26,429 bases of DNA from Reclinomonas americana ATCC 50394 (taxonomy: Eukaryota; Jakobida; Jakobea; Jakobida). The notes below the pieces were generated by a model that saw only the letters and a list, made by a program, of their open reading frames with translations, was not told the origin of the DNA and did not search any database. The DNA lies in assembly GCA_048213135.1 (NCBI GenBank), contig PS015172.1, positions 37,852-64,280 on the forward strand, read 5' to 3'. The position numbers and the translations under genes were made by a program. Shown here in pieces: positions 18,351-26,429 of this stretch (positions within the stretch are counted from its first letter, which is position 1; each line of letters begins with the position of its first letter).

Positions 18351-20093
18351 TCACAAGGCGGTGCCACGCTCGAGATTTTCCTTGATCGGCGCCGTGTACT
18401 TGTCGTAGTAGCGCGAGAGCGTCTTGTTGAACTTGCGGTTCTGGTCGTTGATGTAGGTGACGTCCTCGTCCTCGTACACCTGGCGGCGGCGGCTCCACGG
18501 GCGACCACTGTCATAATCAACAAGAAGTGAGCAGACGGGCACTGGCTGCTGGTGCACCTTCATCTTGGAAACGCAACGCCTTGGTGAGATCCTGAATGAG
18601 GTACTCGACGCGCTCCGGCTTCACCTCGCCCTTGCCGCCATAGTGCATCGAGTCCACATCGCGATACAGCTCATCGTCGGGCTTCTCGGCCTTGGCGACC
18701 TCGTAGCCCTCCACGTCCAGTGGCGCCTGTNNNNNNNNNNNNNNNNNNNNNNNNNNNNNNNNNNNNNNNNNNNNNNNNNNNNNNNNNNNNNNNNNNNNNN
18801 NNNNNNNNNNNNNNNNNNNNNNNNNNNNNNNNNNNNNNNNNNNNNNNNNNNNNNNNNNNNNNNNNNNNNNNNNNNNNNNNNNNNNNNNNNNNNNNNNNNN
18901 NNNNNNNNNNNNNNNNNNNNNNNNNNNNNNNNNNNNNNNNNNNNNNNNNNNNNNNNNNNNNNNNNNNNNNNNNNNNNNNNNNNNNNNNNNNNNNNNNNNN
19001 NNNNNNTCTCTCTGTGGGCCTCTCCCCCTGCTGTCATGCTCATCCATTCTCTACAGCAAAAATCACGCAAGCTGAATCGCGACGCGGTGAAGAGCGAGGA
19101 GATGAACAAGTTGCACGGGAAGAAGGGCGGGCGCGGGAGGAGACCGCCGCCCTCTGGCGAGGACGATGGCGAGGATGGGCCGCAGACCGGCAGCAAGGAG
19201 GAGAAGTGGATGCAGGCGACGGCAGAGCAGGCGGAGATGTGGGAGAAGAAGCAGCAGAAGAAGCACAAGCGCGCGGCGTCCAACTCGATGGAGAGTTGCG
19301 TTTTCCATCATCGTTCTTGGTTCTTTTCCTCGCCAGCTTGCTCACGTTTTGCTGGTGTGCAGGGTTCACGGTGGAGGGCACATATCGCGCGTACAAGAAG
19401 CGCATCTCNNNNNNNNNNNNNNNNNNNNNNNNNNNNNNNNNNNNNNNNNNNNNNNNNNNNNNNNNNNNNNNNNNNNNNNNNNNNNNNNNNNNNNNNNNNN
19501 NNNNNNNNNNNNNNNNNNNNNNNNNNNNNNNNNNNNNNNNNNNNNNNNNNNNNNNNNNNNNNNNNNNNNNNNNNNNNNNNNNNNNNNNNNNNNNNNNNNN
19601 NNNNNNNNNNNNNNNNNNNNNNNNNNNNNNNNNNGCACGCAACAATCTTCATCTTGATCTCAAACAGACGCTTCTGTGTCGGTGTCATTTGCAGGTACTC
19701 GTCGGTGCTCTTGTAGTTCTCCATGTCAAACGTCGCTGGCTCCTCTGGATCCAAGCCCAGCTCCTCTTTTCTCTTGAGCTCCTGCTCATGCACCCATGAG
19801 CAACAACAACAACTCATTGTGCGCGGGTGACACACTCACCTGCTTTCTCTCCTCGCGTCTCCAGTCGACCTCGGCCTCATCATACGAAATCGGCATGTTC
19901 TCCTCCAGCACACGCAAACGTGCTGCGCGCTCTGCTGTTGACTCACCAAAGTACGTCACCGGTTGCCCTGTGTGTGCGTGTGAGAGAGAGAGTGTGTGTG
20001 AGTCGACAACGGACTTGACGCTCAAATCACTGTCTGTGAGAGAGTACCTCGCAACCTCAGTCGCTGTATGACCTCGTCCTCAGACAACTCCAT
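18351..20093 (-). CDS. SYF2: SYF2-type pre-mRNA splicing factor with an N-terminal SFM motif, split by gaps and an inverted contig
   Basis: SYF2 is a spliceosome (NineTeen-complex-associated) protein. Minus-strand 5' exons are 20048-20093, 19840-19967 and 19644-19781. They encode MELSEDEVIQRLR with GQPVTYFGESTAERAARLR, matching the SFM motif of PRP4 and PRP18, then TPTQKRLFEIKMKI, the typical entry to SYF2. The 3' exons, 18578-18730 and 18351-18507, encode DDELYRDVDSMHYGG, SRRRQVYEDEDVTYINDQN and IKENLERGTAL, the SYF2 C-terminus. The missing middle (KSRKLNRDAV ... GTYRAYKKRI) lies between the two gaps but on the plus strand, so that contig is misoriented. Phases join across the gap: donor phase 0 after KMKI, acceptor phase 0 before QKSRKLN. 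About 300 residues are visible; human SYF2 has 243, the excess being the SFM extension. The start is the only sensible ATG. Confidence 0.9.
18731..19006. other. Assembly gap (276 N) inside SYF2
   Basis: This run of N is the left border of the inverted contig. It should contain the SYF2 coding part between YKKRI and the APLDVEGY segment at 18730, plus any intron there. Confidence 0.95.
19007..19408 (+). other. SYF2: Misoriented contig carrying the middle exons of SYF2
   Basis: Read on the plus strand, exon 19057-19294 follows an acceptor (CTCTACAG) and encodes QKSRKLNRDAVKSEEM and AEQAEMWEKKQQKKHK. After a 68-bp intron (19295-19362, GTTGCG to GTGTGCAG), exon 19363-19408 encodes RFTVEGTYRAYKKRI. 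These are the central SYF2 blocks (RKLNxxxV, AExAExWEKK, YxAYKKR). Both flanking parts of the same gene are on the minus strand. Flipping this contig in place restores the order SFM, RKLN, YKKR, YRDxDSMHYG, LERGTAL with matching phase. Confidence 0.88.
19409..19634. other. Assembly gap (226 N) inside SYF2
   Basis: Right border of the inverted contig. The exon at 19644-19781 ends with a GTTGCG donor whose intron runs into this gap. Confidence 0.95.
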
Positions 20094-20238
20094 GATGAGC
20101 GCGCGCGCTTGTGCTTCGTTGAGTGCGTGTGTGTGCGAGAGAGACAAAGGACAAAAGCAACGTCCTGGTCGCTCCTTTCGCCTCTGCTCGCCTCCGTCCG
20201 TCCTTGTTTTGTTCGCCTGCGTGGTTGCGTGAGAGGAG
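20094..20238. promoter_or_regulatory. Bidirectional promoter region between SYF2 and the NDUFB3-like gene
   Basis: A 145-bp spacer between divergent start codons. It has a GCGCGCGC block near the SYF2 start, a GTGTGT/GAGAGA stretch (20124-20144) and a CT-rich middle. There is no TATA box. Both genes are housekeeping genes, which suits a shared constitutive promoter; this is inference. Confidence 0.5.
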
Positions 20239-20463
20239 ATGGTGTTTGGCAGTTACGACGGGTGGCGCAAGACGGGAGCGATTTCACGGGGCGCCAACCT
20301 GCGCGCCATGTTTCCGGGCATTGCTATCGGCACTGGCCTCTTCCTCACGTACTGGGCCTACGAGACGGTGACGGCCGGTTCATCACATGGTCACCACGAT
20401 CATCACCATCATCATGCACCTGCAGCAGCAGCAGAGGGCCACAAGGCAGAGGAGAAGCATTGA
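20239..20463 (+). CDS. NDUFB3: NADH dehydrogenase 1 beta subcomplex subunit 3-like (complex I B12)
   Basis: A single-exon 74-aa protein, the only intronless gene here. The middle (DGWRKTGAISRGANLRAMFP, then GIAIGTGLFLTYWAYE) matches the NDUFB3/B12 layout: a WR-containing amphipathic entry, a short FPG turn and one transmembrane helix ending in a YE motif, as in fungal B12 proteins. NDUFB3 is an accessory subunit of the membrane arm of mitochondrial complex I, where it supports assembly and has no catalytic role. The C-terminus has a histidine cluster (HGHHDHHHHHH) and ends in a charged EEKH tail. In mammals a histidine-rich stretch is N-terminal, so the arrangement is reversed here. Small single-helix proteins match easily by chance; the FPG-helix-YE pattern is the main support. 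Confidence 0.7.
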   Translation: MVFGSYDGWRKTGAISRGANLRAMFPGIAIGTGLFLTYWAYETVTAGSSHGHHDHHHHHAPAAAAEGHKAEEKH

Positions 20464-20636
20464 GAGTTGCGCTGTGTGTGAGTGCGTGTGTGTGTGTGTG
20501 CGCGTTGGTGGTGCTGACGCGGTGTGTCTGTGCGTGCGCAGGAGAGTTGTGACTGACGACTGTCTCGGTGTTGCGGGCAGAATGAATGTCGCTTTGTGTG
20601 TGCATCTCTCGCTTTGTACATTGATGGCTTGTAGAT
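20464..20636. other. Convergent 3' spacer with a GT repeat
   Basis: It lies between the stops of the NDUFB3-like gene and the large unknown gene. A GT run at about 20473-20502 and further GTGTG stretches are present. No canonical AATAAA is visible on the plus strand. No coding frame here has supporting splice sites. Confidence 0.5.
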
Positions 20637-23600
20637 TCACACCATGGCTTCTGGCTGCTCGCCACTGTCTTTTGCGTGTTTCGCTCTCTTTTGCAGCGGT
20701 TCCCCTGTTTCGGCGTCGCTGGGAGCTGCAGAAGAGGCTGTGCTCTCCGTCTCGTCCATGGCTGACGACAGCGAGCGTTTGCGGGCGATTGTGTGTGGAT
20801 CGCCCAGTGGCAGGTGGTCGCCGCGAATGGTGTTGGGGGATCGGCGGGGTGGTGAGTTTGGCGCAGAGGAGGCGGCGGCGGCGGCGGACTGTGTATGTGT
20901 GTGAGCGGCGAGAAGGGATGCGTTGCGGCGATGCAGGATCATTGCTGCTCACCGCGGCCTCAGAGTCGTGGTGCTGCAAGTCGAGTGGTGGTGACTGCTG
21001 TGACGACAGCACCAGTCCTCCAGCACTTGCGTGGCTCTTGTCCTACATGGCACCATGAGTGGGGGAACATGCGATGCAGCAAGGGATGAGTCGATAGACG
21101 ACGCACCCGACTCTCGCGAGGGGAAACGAATCCCGATGCCTGTGTTGGCGCGCAGTGAGTGTCGAACAGCAGGGGACGCACGCATGCTGGGTGTTGTGCA
21201 CACTCACCATGTCCAGTGACGAGTCGGTAAGTGAATTGGTCAGCGGCTGCGAGTGGACGGACGGGTGTGAGTGAGCGGATGGAGAATCGAATGCCCATGA
21301 CGGAAACCAACCTGGGAGTCGGGAAGCGACATTGTCGGCTCTTCCATCACGTGATCCTTGTCAACATGGCGCGGGCGGATCAACTGCAGAAAGGTGGTCA
21401 GGGCATATCAGCACGCGACACCGCATGCCACACGAGACACAACTGGTTGCGAGGAGTAGTCCTCGGTGCTATCCGACGTGCCCATTAGCGCCTTCAGGCC
21501 AGACGGCAGGTCATCGAGCGACTGCGACAACTGATCGACCATGCGCGATGCTGGTTCGGCCGGTTTGGCCCACTGCACACACACACATAAGTTGGGTTAG
21601 CGTCGGCTACACCACAACACGCCTGCAGCTCCACGACAGCAAGCTAACCGTGTGCTCGGGTGTCGGGGCATTGGTCTCGAAACGCACCGTCTGCCACATA
21701 AGTGAGACCCGTGCCAACCACAACCATCTCTTTCCTTCAACAACACACCTTGTCCCGAATGCCGGCACCTGCAGCCGCAGTTGGTATCGCCGAAGACACA
21801 TGCGAGTCAGCGGCGGCCGTCGGCGTGGTTGTTGTCGTCGTTGGTAATGAGTGGCGAATGGCCGATCGCTTCGCAGCGGCCAGCGCAGTACCACTCGCCG
21901 CCGAGCTCTGCACGCACACACGCACAGGTCAATCGGCTGTCTGTGCATTCCACCAATAGAGAGGGGACGACAAACCGCGGTAGCCGGTGGTGTGTTCTTT
22001 GGCTTCTTCTTTCCCATGCCCGTGAGTTTGTCACGGGCAAACAGCCGGACGACGGGTGAGAAGGCGAACTCGACACCCGTGAAGCCGTCCATGACCATCA
22101 CCACCAGACAGAGATGCTCGGCGTAGCCGGTGATCTTGAACTGGAACGACACCCGGTTGGGCGACGGCGATGATGAGCTGGCAAAGCGGCGAGCCATGGT
22201 GCTGACATTGCGAATAGTGCCATTGCGTGCCCGCCACGCGAAACAGTGCCCGCCCGACGGCATCTCCTCCAGCAATTGCTGCACGCGGACAGAGTGAGTG
22301 GGTGGAGTGAACAGAACATGCAGCACGGCCATTCTACCTCGGTGGAGTAGTCGTACAAGCGCACGGCGGCAATGTGGGAGCGCAGCTTGGCTTCCGGGAC
22401 ACCCTGAATGGCGACATCCAGCACATACAGGCGGGTGCGTGCCAGCAATCGCGGGCACTGATTGTAGACCAGGAGACTCTCGCGCTTCGGTCGCATCTGT
22501 GCGTAAAGAGTGAAGCCCGAGTTGGTTCGCATGGCCGCCTCGACTGGTGACATCTGCACACATCACCAGTCAGGTCTCCGAGAAGCAGAAGATGGAACAC
22601 ACGCGTGCACGCAACTGCAAACAGTGACGAGGACCAAAACGGCCGATAGTGGTGCAGGCTGAAAAGGCATTTCGAGACCAGATCCGCGCCGCGAATGTTG
22701 TCGACCTGCACGACGAGTCAGCGAGCCGTGTGACGCACGCACGCAGACATAGGAAGGCTCACGCAACAGAATGAAGCAACTTGTCGAGTTCCTTTTCTAC
22801 AGTGGTCGCACCCTGCGCCAGACCCTTGCGCAGCGACTGCAGCTTGGTGGCCAGTCGCACGAGAGAGACAGGCACCTGCACGGGGGGGAATCGAGTTACC
22901 GACCTGGAGGCAAACAAGCAAACACTGGGGGACGACGCAACATTGCGCGACTCTTTGAGCTTGTCCTTGTCGAAATGGTGCAAGCCGAATCCGTTGAAGA
23001 GAGCCCGCACTGTGGCGTCGTCGGTGTGAGTGCTGTGAGAGAGGAATACAAAGAGAGAGAGAGAGAGAGAGGCAACGGTGGCACGCAACTGTATCCAATG
23101 GATTTGCTGCGGAAATTGTCGCGCAGCCACACGGCCTCCTGCTCACGCATCATGAGTACACAGTGAATCGCAGGCACTGCGTTGCATCGCTGCATTCGAC
23201 GCAACTTCTGCTCCATCAGAGATTACACACTTGGGAACGTGGACAATGTCCCAGTACGCCCACGCCGCTTGACCAACCTGTCATAGCACACAACAGTGAG
23301 GGGAAGAGACACGTCACATCAGAGGAGAAGAGACNNNNNNNNNNNNNNNNNNNNNNNNNNNNNNNNNNNNNNNNNNNNNNNNNNNNNNNNNNNNNNNNNN
23401 NNNNNNNNNNNNNNNNNNNNNNNNNNNNNNNNNNNNNNNNNNNNNNNNNNNNNNNNNNNNNNNNNNNNNNNNNNNNNNNNNNNNNNNNNNNNNNNNNNNN
23501 NNNNNNNNNNNNNNNNNNNNNNNNNNNNNNNNNNNNNNNNNNNNNNNNNNNNNNNNNNNNNNNNNNNNNNNNNNNNNNNNNNNNNNNNNNNNNNNNNNNN

Positions 23601-25573
23601 NNNNNNNNNNNNNNNNNNNNNNNNNNNNNNNNNNNNNNNNNNNNNNNNNNNNNNNNNNNNNNNNNNNNNNNNNNNNNNNNNNNNNNNNNNNNNNNNNNNN
23701 NNNNNNNNNNNNNNNNNNNNNNNNNNNNNNNNNNNNNNNNNNNNNNNNNNNNNNNNNNNNNNNNNNNNNNNNNNNNNNNNNNNNNNNNNNNNNNNNNNNN
23801 NNNNNNNNNNNNNNNNNNNNNNNNNNNNNNNNNNNNNNNNNNNNNNNNNNNNNNNNNNNNNNNNNNNNNNNNNNNNNNNNNNNNNNNNNNNNNNNNNNNN
23901 NNNNNNNNNNNNNNNNNNNNNNNNNNNNNNNNNNNNNNNNNNNNNNNNNNNNNNNNNNNNNNNNNNNNNNNNNNNNNNNNNNNNNNNNNNNNNNNNNNNN
24001 NNNNNNNNNNNNNNNNNNNNNNNNNNNNNNNNNNNNNNNNNNNNNNNNNNNNNNNNNNNNNNNNNNNNNNNNNNNNNNNNNNNNNNNNNNNNNNNNNNNN
24101 NNNGTACCTTGGTGACGATTGGTCTGGATTCGTTTGGCAGTCGACGCGCAGCCAGCAACTGCGTCCGTGCATCCGACATCTGGCGAAACGCATCAGGAGG
24201 CTGCATTCACACACACACACACCTCTGTCCATGCATACCTCAGGTAGTGCAGCATTGCGTTGCAAGGCGTCGAGATCGGGAAGTGAGAGGAACCAACTCT
24301 GGCCCTGATTCAGCAGCAAAACATGATTACAAGTGGAAAGAAGAAGAAGAAGAAGGAAAGAGCCAATGACACACCGCATTGGAGCTTCCGCTACTGCCGC
24401 CGCCACCACCGCCAGTCATGGTCTGCACTCGTGTGTTGTGTAAGACCGTGGTCGACGTCGGAGAAACAAAAGAACACAATCGAACAAACCTCGTCACCCG
24501 GCGGCACCGGCGACACATCGTCATCGTCGTCCTCATCGTCTTCATCCTCCTCGTCCTCGTACTCGTGGCCTCGGTCGTCGTCGCCGTCGCCATCAGCTGG
24601 CGGAACTGGTGTCTCATCACGCTCGCTGCCACTCGACGAACTCAGCATCTCGGACGACGTCGACAAGTGCTGTCATAGGCGCAGGTGAGTGATTGTAGCC
24701 AGACGCATTGCAGCGTGTCACGCACACACCGAATCGGGGTCAATTATTATACGAGCAGCGATCGTCGTCGTCGTCGTTGTCGTCGTGGTCGATGTCGACC
24801 TCGACGAGGACCGCCCAGCAGACTGCCGACCTCGCGACGCAGGTGCCGCCAGTGGTGGTGGTGGCGGTGGCACGGGTGCAGCAGACGCCGACGGCTGTTG
24901 GAGCGAGGTGAGTCGATATGAGAGAGAGAGTGAAGACACGCAGTGGCGTCCGTGACAAACCCGTCGCCGAGACTTGGTCGGTGCTGGGTACAGCATGGGT
25001 GCAGACCGCGGCTTGAGTGGTGGCGGCTTGGCGACACCGGAAGTGGTGCTGTCGTATTTTTTTGTGAGGACGGGCGGAAATCACAACGCATGACGATACG
25101 GCGCAACTTGCGACTCGCGTGATTGCTCCGTCTGCCGCGCTGCACTGATTTGCTGGCAGCAGTGGTGCCGTGGCTGGCGGCAGACGGCGTCGTGGTGGCG
25201 AGAGAGGCGAGGAGAGCAGCAAACTTGTGCATCTCGGGATCGACAGCAGTGGCTGCATGCACATCACTACTGTTCAGCACTCGCAACTCACGCAGCGACA
25301 CAACAACAACAACCGCGCACAGACGCAACGACTGTCGCCGTCCATGGAGGAGCCATCGCTCTCCATACCATCGTCATCTTCCTCCGCCTCGTCATCGTCA
25401 TCGACAGCCTCATGACGGTCACCGTCGTCGCTGTCGACATCCTCCACTTCTTCTGCGTGATCGTCCACACGCATCGATCGCCCTCTCGATCGATGCCCAC
25501 TCCCCTGTTGCTGCTGCTGTGGCACACGGCGAGCACCACTGTGGTGGTGATGGTGTTGATGCAGCGCAGTCAT
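20637..25573 (-). CDS. Large uncharacterised nuclear protein, at least 23 exons, interrupted by a gap
   Basis: Eight exons before the gap (25330-25573 to 24108-24200; 343 codons) and fifteen after it (23206-23277 to 20637-20888; 573 residues) are mutually in phase, giving at least 916 aa. The N-terminal part is low complexity: histidine and glutamine runs, acidic stretches (EEDDD), polythreonine, polyproline and basic RGRRS patches. A folded region begins near SWFLSLPDLDALQ and continues after the gap through AWAYWDIVHVPK, LRDNFRSKSIGY, VDNIRGADLVSKCLFSLHHY, TRLYVLDVAIQGVPE and SFQFKITGYAEHLCLVVMV; the last looks like a beta-sandwich. The C-terminus is Ser-rich with QKRAKHAK, a likely NLS. 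I do not recognise the family. The many GTTGCG 5' splice sites in this gene are its oddest feature. The start is the ATG at 25573, the first in the open first exon. Confidence 0.75.
23335..24103. other. Assembly gap (769 N) inside the large unknown gene
   Basis: It lies between the exon ending in IVTK (donor at 24107) and the exon starting VGQAAWAYWD (acceptor just above 23277). It probably hides several more exons of the conserved region. Confidence 0.95.
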
Positions 25574-26133
25574 GGCTGTGTGTGGGTGGAGAGAAGGGGA
25601 GAGAAGGGAGCGCGGGAGAATGAGATGACAAGGAAATATGCACAAGGCATACACACACACGCGCGCGCAACTTGCGGAGGAGGCGACAGTGGTGCTGGTG
25701 CGCAGCGACGATGGAGGCGGTTGTGCCCAGGTTTCCATCTGCATCGTGTGTGTGAGTGTGTGTGAGTGCAAAATTTCTTATCAATCACCTCGCACACACG
25801 CACACATGAGCGACCAAGAGGGACTCCCGAGACAGAGCACAATGAAGGAGAGGAAGAGAGAGAGAGAGAGAGCGCGCGTGTGTGTGAGAGGGAGAGAGGG
25901 TGTGTGCGTTGAGAGGAAATGGCCGACTGAGAAACACACACAGAGGGACAAGACGCGCCCCACTCGCTCGCACACACAAGCACACACGTGGTTCCCTCGC
26001 GACACACACCGTGCGAAGAGAAAGCGCGCGCACACTCTCCTCTGTTTCACACACAGGTTTGTGATCGAAAGCGGGTTGCTCGCGCAATGCGATCTGTCCA
26101 TGTGGAACGTTGCTTTGTCGCGAGTGACGAGAA
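25574..26133. promoter_or_regulatory. 560-bp divergent intergenic region dominated by microsatellites
   Basis: It separates the start of the large unknown gene (-) from the start of the proline-rich gene (+). It is mostly GT/CA and GA repeats: GTGTGTGTGAGTG near 25745-25770, GAGAGAGAG at 25853-25873, GCGCGTGTGTGTGAGAGGG at 25872-25890 and CACACACA blocks at 25933-25990. Frames on both strands here are repeat-derived. A CACACACAG at 26047-26055 could be the acceptor of a 5' UTR intron for the downstream gene. No TATA box is recognised. Confidence 0.45.
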
Positions 26134-26429
26134 ATGTCGGGTCCTCCTCCGACACTGGCGGGCCCTCCCAAGTCATTATCGTCGCCACCCACTCGCAAAG
26201 CACCACAACCACCCATGGACTCGGGAGTTACATTACCAGCACTTCCTGAGGTGCTGGAGGCACGGGAAAAGGGAGAAAAGGAGAGAAGAGACACTGATTG
26301 TGTGCGTGTGTGTGTGTGTGTGTGCGTGCGTGTGTGCGTGTGTGTGTGCAACAGGCACGAGCGCCGCCTGTGGCGAGCGATCCCGAGTTGGCACGAGTGA
26401 TGAAGATGTTTGATGTGGAGGTGGAGAGG
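26134..26429 (+). CDS. Start of a proline-rich protein, partial at the window edge
   Basis: Exon 1 probably runs 26134 to about 26250 and begins MSGPPPTLAGPPKSLSSPP, a proline-rich stretch with PxxP motifs suited to SH3 or profilin binding. A GT-microsatellite intron ends at CAACAG (26355). Exon 2 then reads ARAPPVASDPELARVMKMFD and is still open at the last base. The donor (GTGCTG after CCTGAG) is the best phase-consistent choice but not certain. Too little is visible to assign a family. It is divergent from the large unknown gene. Confidence 0.5.

Noticed and set aside
19007-19408. A separate plus-strand gene between the two N runs
   Set aside because: Its protein blocks are exactly the missing middle of SYF2, whose ends flank it on the other strand. 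A misoriented contig explains everything.
20389-20462. Histidine run suggesting an engineered tag or vector contamination
   Set aside because: It uses mixed CAC/CAT codons, is interrupted by Asp, lies inside a natural small gene and has no vector sequence nearby.
22705-23277. Possible NELF-B homology of the large unknown protein, from a GQAAW-like segment
   Set aside because: Only a few residues agree, and the following blocks do not match NELF-B order. I left the family unassigned.
24689-24955. Plus-strand valine/aspartate-rich frame near 24.7-24.95 kb
   Set aside because: It is the reverse of the threonine and arginine/serine codons of exon 4 of the large minus-strand gene, which is in phase with its neighbours.

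Overview
The window is nuclear DNA of a unicellular eukaryote. Genes are GC-rich, closely packed and densely intronic. I can place roughly 80 introns, most 55-80 nt long, by splice sites and reading phase. Microsatellites (CA/GT, CT/GA) fill introns and intergenic DNA. A cAMP-receptor-like GPCR, a villin with a headpiece, a TBC RabGAP and cytosolic UDP-xylose synthesis point to an amoebozoan or similar free-living protist. I cannot name the species. Exon coordinates come from GT/AG sites, phase and protein sense, not from transcripts.

Layout, left to right. (1) 207-2388 (-): nuclear protein with a PP1-type RVxF docking motif and a C-terminal RAD51-binding motif like that of RAD51AP1. (2) 2655-4142 (+): small secreted GPI-anchored protein with a repeat-filled intron. 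(3) 4252-5573 (+): nucleotide-sugar transporter of the TPT superfamily, closest by eye to plant UDP-xylose transporters. (4) 5702-7020 (-): UDP-glucuronate decarboxylase (UXS), with its catalytic exon lost in an assembly gap. (5) 7135-9873 (-): TBC RabGAP with a large insert between its catalytic fingers. (6) 9968-11686 (+): class E GPCR, divergent from the TBC gene across 94 bp. (7) 11729-12533 (-): HPP-family membrane protein. (8) 12594-14366 (-): TPR protein. (9) 14513-18252 (-): six-domain villin with headpiece, 17 exons. (10) 18351-20093 (-): SYF2 splicing factor with an N-terminal SFM motif; the contig carrying its middle exons is inverted in the scaffold. (11) 20239-20463 (+): NDUFB3-like complex I subunit. 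(12) 20637-25573 (-): large uncharacterised nuclear protein. (13) 26134 to the end (+): start of a proline-rich protein.

How the genes relate. The transporter and UXS are convergent neighbours and together could make UDP-xylose in the cytosol and import it into the Golgi. TBC/GPCR and SYF2/NDUFB3 are divergent pairs with short shared promoters. The strongest unexplained signal is in RNA processing: at least eleven introns, nearly all in SYF2 and the large unknown gene, begin with GTTGCG, usually GTTGCGT. This 5' splice site lacks the usual G at +5. Four runs of N mark assembly gaps; two of them bound the inverted contig.
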